Positions 57,999 to 64,000 of a stretch of DNA of 64,000 nucleotides are shown here, piece after piece. The translations under genes were made by a program, and so were the position numbers. The notes beneath the pieces are model-generated. The model saw only the letters and a program-made list of their open reading frames with translations, made no database searches and was not told the origin of the DNA. This DNA comes from Henricia sp. BOLD:AAB3569 (taxonomy: Eukaryota; Echinodermata; Asteroidea; Spinulosida; Echinasteridae), in assembly GCA_037783545.1 (NCBI GenBank), contig JBBELK010000064.1, positions 1,922,001 through 1,986,000 on the forward strand, written 5' to 3'. Positions within the stretch are counted from its first letter, which is position 1. Each line of letters starts with the position of its first letter.

Positions 57999-58240
57999 AT
58001 GCATGACCGCACATGAGGCAAATAAGGGTGTCGGGTGGAACACGACTTGCGCCAATTCAGTATGGCTAGGAAAAAGAAAAGGATTTGAACCAGTGCAGAG
58101 CTGCCATCCGTCCCAGATTTTGCAACAGGTTCTTCGGAAAATAATTAATTTGGTGGTCTCTTTTTTTTCTTCTATTCTGATGTTGGCGCAAGTCGTGTTC
58201 CACCTGACATCCTTATTTGCCTCATGTGCGATCATGCACA
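57999..58240. repeat. Fold-back MITE inside A1
   Basis: Roughly 55-bp arms: ACATGAGGCAAATAAGG and TGGAACACGACTTGCGCCAA at the left are inverted at the right. Also present in A2 at 62,595-62,834. Confidence 0.7.
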
Positions 58241-58866
58241 GGAGAACCTATCCAAAATACATGTCAGAACATCTCATATAAATATTGGTACACTAAAACA
58301 CAAAAGGTGTATAATAGTTTTTTGTTTACTCACACTGAAGAACGAACTTGCCATTAAATGTAATTGCAACTCGGAAATTGTTATTTCCTAATCTGAATTT
58401 AACCTTCCTTTGGCTGTGTAAACCACAAAAATAAAAGTACGCTCTCTGACTTCATATAGTGCAGCTGAGCTAAACGTCACACAAGCATTCTCGAACTCAT
58501 TGTTAACACAGTGTGATGGTGAAACATTTAAAAATGAAAATGTTTGAAGGAAGCCAAATACTTTCATTTAGAAAATACCAGTATATATTTGGCCTACACC
58601 TGCTGCTAAAGTAATACATGTACATCAAATATCACAAAATAAATAAAATAAAATAAATGTAAAACTGTCAAGTCCATCGTGTGGTGTTTGCCTTTATTTA
58701 GTGTCCTTTATACCCAAATATCTTTTTTATAAACTTTTAACATAATAAATTAACCAACTGTTGGTAAAATATTGCCCAATTACTGTGAACAGCATTTCAG
58801 TAAAATGCCCAACCATTCGGGTATAACCAACTGCATGGTTAAAATTTGCCCAACTCGGCATTAACC

Positions 58867-60136
58867 ACAGAGCTATATATAGGAACTAGAGTGAGCACTT
58901 ATCACGTGACCCCGTGCCCTCAAGGGTGCGTGGACGCCATTTTGTTAGTGGGCAAAAAGTACGTGCTAATGTATTGACGACATGCGTATTTTCAGCTTTA
59001 ATTTTATTTTAAGATTATGCTTTCAGCGATAGGGGTGCAGAAAGGTGGTTGCTAACTACAATCATCCTGACTGTCGGATCATTGTCCCATGTTTATATTT
59101 TACTTTAAAAGATTGAAACTTTAGTTAGGCCAAACACTTTTCTTTCCCCATGGGCCAAACAACATTCAAAATCGTCGCCCGGGTACTGTACAAGATTTGG
59201 GGAGTTGATCATAATTTTTTTTAATGACTTATCTAGCATTAGAATGTGCAGATTTGATGGAAAAACTCGAAATTTGGAGTGGGAAAGTTTAAGATTTTGT
59301 GAGGAAACACTGGATTTTTTTTCAGCCTGCCTCATCTATTTTGCACACAAGGTCTGAAGCCACGATCAACTTCCTAGTTCTTTCCTGCTACGTCCCCCAC
59401 TGCTTTTTGCGTGTGTAGGTAGAGCATTCGGGTATACTAGTACCTCAGCCATTAACTTGGGGGAAAGTAACACCCGTTTCATACAGGCGCACGATCGTTC
59501 CGATTAAAATTTTGTTTCAGACAGGCGTCGGTATGCGAGCCGCGCGCACACTTAAGATCGACGTCTGAAACCAAGTCGCTGTTCAGTCGTTCGATCTTTC
59601 GACTTCTGGCGAACCAAGTCGCTCCAAATTGTTTCATACGTCGAACTTAATTCAAATTTCTGGGATAATTTAGTTCAGCGCGACTGTAAGGTGCAGGATT
59701 TCCCGGTGAAACCGACTGCCTAAGGGAAAAACTACCGTTCTACCGTTCACCATGCATTAAGTACATAGCATAACCTAGCGTTTTCAAGAGAAAAACTGTA
59801 TTTTTTTCATTTCTAAAATCACGTTTCTAACAAAATACGCACTTTTTGTGACATTATTATGTCATAATTAGTGGCAGAGGTGTACGTTACTTATACCTGC
59901 CTAGGTACAATAGAAAAAGCTCACTCATGACTGGCGTTAAACAGCCAATAAATCATTTAAAAGCCCATTTATAGCTGCCGCGCCGTTGACTGCAGTGGAT
60001 ACATCCGGGTATTTATCAATCATTTTGACCACTAACAAAATGGCGGACGCGGTCCCAGGGCGGCACGCCCGGGTACCGCGCACAGGCACGGGGTCACGTG
60101 ATAAGTGCGCACTCTAGTTCTTATATATAGCTCCAT
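58867..60136. mobile_element. 1.27 kb element nested in A1, 10-bp duplication
   Basis: GAGCTATATATAGGAACTAG at the left is inverted at the right with one mismatch, and both ends continue with CACTTATCACGTGACCCCGT. GGCATTAACC flanks both sides (58,857-58,866 and 60,137-60,146), while the second copy has it only once (61,954-61,963). The interior is non-coding; 59,100-59,345 resembles 47,220-47,500. Confidence 0.85.
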
Positions 60137-60439
60137 GGCATTAACCAACAGATTGGTTAAAATAAAATTAACCAATAATTGGTTAAAAAGTTTAACCAAC
60201 CACGTATTAAAATTTAACCAACCTGGGTTGGTTAAGGTTTTAACCAACTGTTGGGATGTTCACCTGGTAATACATGGTTGGTTAAAATTTTAACCAAGTT
60301 GGTTAAAAATTTTAACCAACGTTCTGAGAGTGTACGCTTCATGTAAGTCGCCATATTTTGCAGTTCGGCGTATGATTGCATCCTTCACGGCGTATGGGAG
60401 TAGGAAATAAAATCTTGATGTCATCCAAGCAATCGTTGC

Positions 60440-60899
60440 ATGGTTTTTTAATTTAATTTAATTTATTATTTCTCAGGGCAAACATGAAAAGGTACAGTAC
60501 ACACAGATGAAAATTGACATTACAAAAAACATTACATGTAACCCCCCTGAAGGATTGCCAAATGTGAACAATCGAGTGGCTCTCAGAATGCCGCCATGCC
60601 AACACTTAAATACACATATACAAAATAAAACAAAATAGGTAATTAGGCGTTTAAAATAAATAAATACATAGTGCATAATATTACAAGTATATTGGTCGAT
60701 TTAAAAAAATGCATTCTTGTACAGTTAATGTTAAAGTATGATTAAGTTACAAATAGGTTTGCGTACAGTATACAGGGGCTATGCAGGAGAGGAAGTATAA
60801 ATAAATAAATAAATATGTAGACGGTATTCAAATACATTAATGATAAATCTCCTCCTTAAAAAATAACAAAAATACATTATGTACATTAATAACAGGTGG
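60440..60899 (-). repeat. Probable LINE 3' untranslated region
   Basis: Lies downstream of the LINE C-terminal fragment at 61,445-61,767, interrupted by a SINE. Its far end is A-rich with AATTAAATTAAATTA on the minus strand. Inferred from position only. Confidence 0.35.
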
Positions 60900-61243
60900 G
60901 GTACCGTGGCCGAGCGGTTTAGGTCATTGACTCGCAATCATAGGTGAAAACTTGGGGTTGCAGGTTCGAACCTCGCCACGGCTACGGTACCTGTGCCCTT
61001 GGGCAAGGCACTCAACCACACTTGCTCCATCCTTCGGAAGGGATGTAAAGCCGTTGGTCCAGTGTGTTAGGTAATGGAAACGCACTCTAAAGATCCCAGA
61101 GCATTCTTTCGTGAAGAGCAAGGGGGATCATCCCCGGTGTCTCTGGCCATTTCTAATTCTAATTCTTCATGGGTTTCCTCACGCTTGCGAGTGACAGTGC
61201 AATGAGCACTATTGAGGAATCCTTGGTATGAATACCAGAAAGA

Positions 61244-61275
<32 letters not shown>
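60900..61275 (+). mobile_element. tRNA-Ser-derived SINE, full length
   Basis: The head is closed by a perfect GTACCGT/ACGGTAC acceptor stem, with A box TGGCCGAGCGG (60,908-60,918), an ACTCGCAAT anticodon region, a long variable arm typical of tRNA-Ser and B box GGTTCGAACCT (60,963-60,973). A 250-bp body with GCCCTTGGGCAAGGCACTCA and CCGGTGTCTCTGGCC follows, and the tail is (AAT)n. This is the best preserved of at least four copies in the window. Confidence 0.8.
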
Positions 61276-61281
<6 letters not shown>

Positions 61282-61444
61282 CAGAATAGATTAGAGTAAA
61301 CCCGAAACATGATGTCGCACTCTGCTCACGTGCGTACTATTCCATGGTAGTCTCAGGGTACCAGACAGCTTGTAGGGCCATAGAAAAGCACGCATGTAAG
61401 CAGACCAAGACTTTTATGTTTCGGGGGTGCAGGCCTACATGTAC

Positions 61445-61767
61445 TTAGGATGGAAATATTATGGATTTACCGGGAGATAGAATATGATTACGCAAACTAC
61501 TGAGAAACTTGGACATATTTAGTACAACTTGTTCCTTAACAACAGATGGTAAACTATCCCATAATCTTGGAAACCTAACAAATAGGGAATGGTGTAAGCA
61601 GTTAGTGCGGCCCCCCTTATGAAGAAACTTGACAGAATCACAATGCCTAGAATTAACAATAACATAACTGTGGATACTTACATCAAATTTATTATACTTC
61701 AAAAAATGAAGTCTATTGATCAACAAAGGAATTCCCCATTGGTTACATCTAGAAGGGTCGTCTGCTA
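61445..61767 (-). pseudogene. LINE C-terminal fragment, cut by the A2 insertion
   Basis: Minus-strand frame with SVKFLHKGGRTNCLHHSLF, RFPRLWDSLP and a hydrophobic-basic end. It resembles the tail of LINE polyproteins (FFPRxxxxWNSLP). Its N-terminal side stops exactly where the A2 element begins at 61,768, so A2 inserted into it. Confidence 0.5.
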
Positions 61768-64000
61768 CACTCTCAGAACGTTGGTTAAAAATTTTAACCA
61801 ACTTGGTTAAAATTTTAACCAACCATGTATTACCAGGTGAACATCCCAACAGTTGGTTAAAACCTTAACCAACCCAGGTTGGTTAAATTTTAATACGTGG
61901 TTGGTTAAACTTTTTAACCAATTATTGGTTAATTTTATTTTAACCAATCTGTTGGTTAATGCCGAGTTGGGCAAATTTTAACCATGCAGTTGGTTATACC
62001 CGAATGGTTGGGCATTTTACTGAAATGCTGTTCACAGTAATTGGGCAATATTTTACCAACAGTTGGTTAATTTATTATGTTAAAAGTTTATAAAAAAGAT
62101 ATTTGGGTATAAAGGACACTAAATAAAGGCAAACACCACACGATGGACTTGACAGTTTTACATTTATTTTATTTTATTTATTTTGTGATATTTGATGTAC
62201 ATGTATGTACTTTAGCAGCAGGTGTAGGCCAAATATATACTGGTATTTTCTAAATGAAAGTATTTGGCTTCCTTTAAACATTTTCATTTTTAAATGTTTC
62301 ACCATCACACTGTGTTAACAATGAGTTCGAGAATGCTTGTGTGACGTTTAGCTCAGCTGCACTATATGAAGTCGGAGAGCGTACTTTTATTTTTGTGGTT
62401 TACACAGCCAAAGAAAGGTTAAATTCAGATTAGGAAATAACAATTTCCGAGTTGCAATTACAATTAATGGCAAGTTCGTTCTACAGTGTGAGTAAACAAA
62501 AAACTATTATACACTTTTAAAATTACTTTTTGTGTTTTAGTGTACCAATATTTATATGAGATGTTCTGACATGTATTTGGGATAGGTTCTCCTGTGCATG
62601 ATCGCACATGAGGCAAATAAGGGTGTCAGGTGGAACACGACTTGCGCCAACATCAGAATAGAAGAAAAAAAGAGACCACCAAATTAATTATTTTCCGAAG
62701 AACCTGTTGCAAAATCTGGGACGGATGGCAGCTCTGCACTGGTTCAAATCCTTTTCTTTTTCCTAGCCATACTGAATTGGCGCAAGTCGTGTTCCACCCG
62801 ACACCCTTATTTGCCTCATGTGCGGTCATGCATGAGACATAATTTAATTAAACTGCTACCAAAAGACACATGAGAACTTATCAAAAATACATGTTGTCAA
62901 AACATCTCAAATAAATATTGATACACTAAAACACAACAAGTAATTTTAAAAGTGTATAGTTTTTTTTTACACAACCTGTAGTTGTGTCGAAAAAGTGGTC
63001 AAAATGCAGCTTTGATCAAAAAGACGTGGTTCACGCCGAAGCCTTGCTTAGCAGTAGCCTAGTCAGATCAACTGTGATGTGCATGATGAGTGGTTATGGC
63101 CTTGGCCTCTGCTGTCATAGTTGTTGTCGAGTAACAGTTGCTGCCAAGATGCCAAATCCGATCCGATCCAATCAGCCCCTCCTGTGTGGATAAACAAAAT
63201 GAAACAAGGACTATTAACATAGTAAGATCCAAAGGCGGTAGGCCTATATATGTGACCCATCCATTCATACTACTATTAAACTGATAGCAACTGATAATCT
63301 TTCTGATGGATACCGGCGCATTACAAATATTCATTATTATTATTAATAATGCACCTATCACTGCCCCCATCCCTCCCCCGCGCTACTCCACCCAGCGATG
63401 CCCCACCCCTTAGGTGGGGATTTGGTCCGACGATTTCCGTGTCCCCCTGCAGGGTTGGACCTAAACGCATGGAAATCAAATTTTTAGCGCACAGGGAGCA
63501 AAACGTGCATCTTTTGGCCCATGGGTGGGGAGTTTGTAACCCGAATTTTGCCCCACGGGTGGAGAATTTGTCATTCGAAAAGTGATAATCCCTACTCTTA
63601 GGTGGGGCAGCCGGGCGGGAGTGGTGGGGAAAAGTTACACGTATACAGGCCGTGCGTAGCGAGTATGGTGTACTGTACACATGTGATGTAGTTTGTGGCC
63701 CACACTCGCTGCACACGGCGCGCTGCATGCAACGTGAAAGTAACGTTATACTCGTGACAACCCGCGCGTATACGGGTAAAAAATAACACTTTGAAATCGG
63801 CTTAAATCTTCGAGAAAGGTTTCCAAAACCGACCGCTAGCAACCACTAAAATGTCCCCCCACCATTCACCGATCGGACCAGACAATTAACGAGGCAAAAC
63901 TTACCTTAAATTAGTCGTTTCGGCTCGGAAACACCACTACATTTTGCAAATTTGCCGTCAACTCATCCTCCATGACACGAGTCCTGTATACGTTTGTGTA
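61768..64000. mobile_element. Second copy A2 of the CACTCTCA element, inverted, runs off the window
   Basis: Begins CACTCTCAGAACGTTGGTTA after TA (61,766-61,767) and is nearly identical to the reverse complement of A1. The window end corresponds to A1 position about 56,829, so roughly 380 bp of it are missing. It lacks the 1.27 kb insertion. Confidence 0.8.

Larger units (their letters stand above)
56453..60332. mobile_element. TA-flanked element with CACTCTCA ends and TTGGTTAAAA arrays, copy A1
   Basis: CACTCTCAAAACGCTGGTTA at the left is inverted at the right as CGTTCTGAGAGTG, with TA on both sides. Both ends are followed by many TTGGTTAAAA/TTTTAACCAA units. Inside are a Harbinger-like MITE remnant, a 240-bp fold-back and a 1.27 kb nested insertion. 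No transposase is present. Short frames seen here are not conserved in the second copy (61,768 onward). Confidence 0.75.

Noticed and set aside
60900-60991. Functional tRNA-Ser gene
   Set aside because: The anticodon arm is imperfect and the head continues into a SINE body with an (AAT)n tail shared with other copies.
63321-63842. Open frame of 173 codons in element A2
   Set aside because: The same DNA in A1 (about 56,980-57,470) has the frame broken and shifted, so it is not under protein selection.

Overview
The window is intron-rich, repeat-saturated animal DNA. Genes are split by GT-AG introns and a histone-type mRNA stem-loop is present. There are LINE and tRNA-SINE remnants and dozens of terminal-inverted-repeat (TIR) DNA elements. 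The gene content and repeat style suggest a marine invertebrate deuterostome. An echinoderm is my best guess, but species and phylum cannot be proven from this window.

Layout. 1-110: the 3' end of a replication-dependent histone transcript (stem-loop at 67-82). 551-1864 (minus): an uninterrupted PIF/Harbinger transposase with its own TATA box. 2.5-17.2 kb: stacked repeats (TIR elements, a broken LINE, several SINEs, and a 2.58 kb element with 86-bp perfect TIRs and a 9-bp target-site duplication). 18.2-20.4 kb: more repeats. 20,732-39,204 (plus): a complete integrin beta gene. I reconstruct 23 coding exons, all GT-AG and all in phase, giving 833 residues: signal peptide, PSI, hybrid/beta-I, four I-EGF modules, beta-tail, membrane helix, and a tail with NPIY and NPTY. 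Its introns carry at least ten mobile-element copies.

40.2-46.2 kb: a 52-bp tandem array, then a nested transposon stack. An older repeat is split by a 3.7 kb element with 21-bp subterminal arrays, which itself contains a broken APE-type LINE and a small TIR element. 47-50 kb: dispersed repeats and TIR elements with clear target-site duplications. 51.6-52.15 kb (plus): a candidate neuropeptide precursor whose last exon looks like a class-B-receptor ligand (CRH-like is my best guess) ending in an amidation/dibasic site. 56,233-56,362 (plus): the first exon of a probable type II membrane protein whose remainder lies outside the window. 56.45-64.0 kb: two inverted copies of one TA-flanked element; the first copy contains a 1.27 kb insertion and the second preserves the matching empty site.

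The only cellular genes I can support are the histone 3' end, the integrin, the neuropeptide candidate and the type II membrane protein exon. Everything else recognisable is mobile or repetitive. A recurring design in these repeats is a pair of ends enclosing arrays of one short palindromic or iterated motif.
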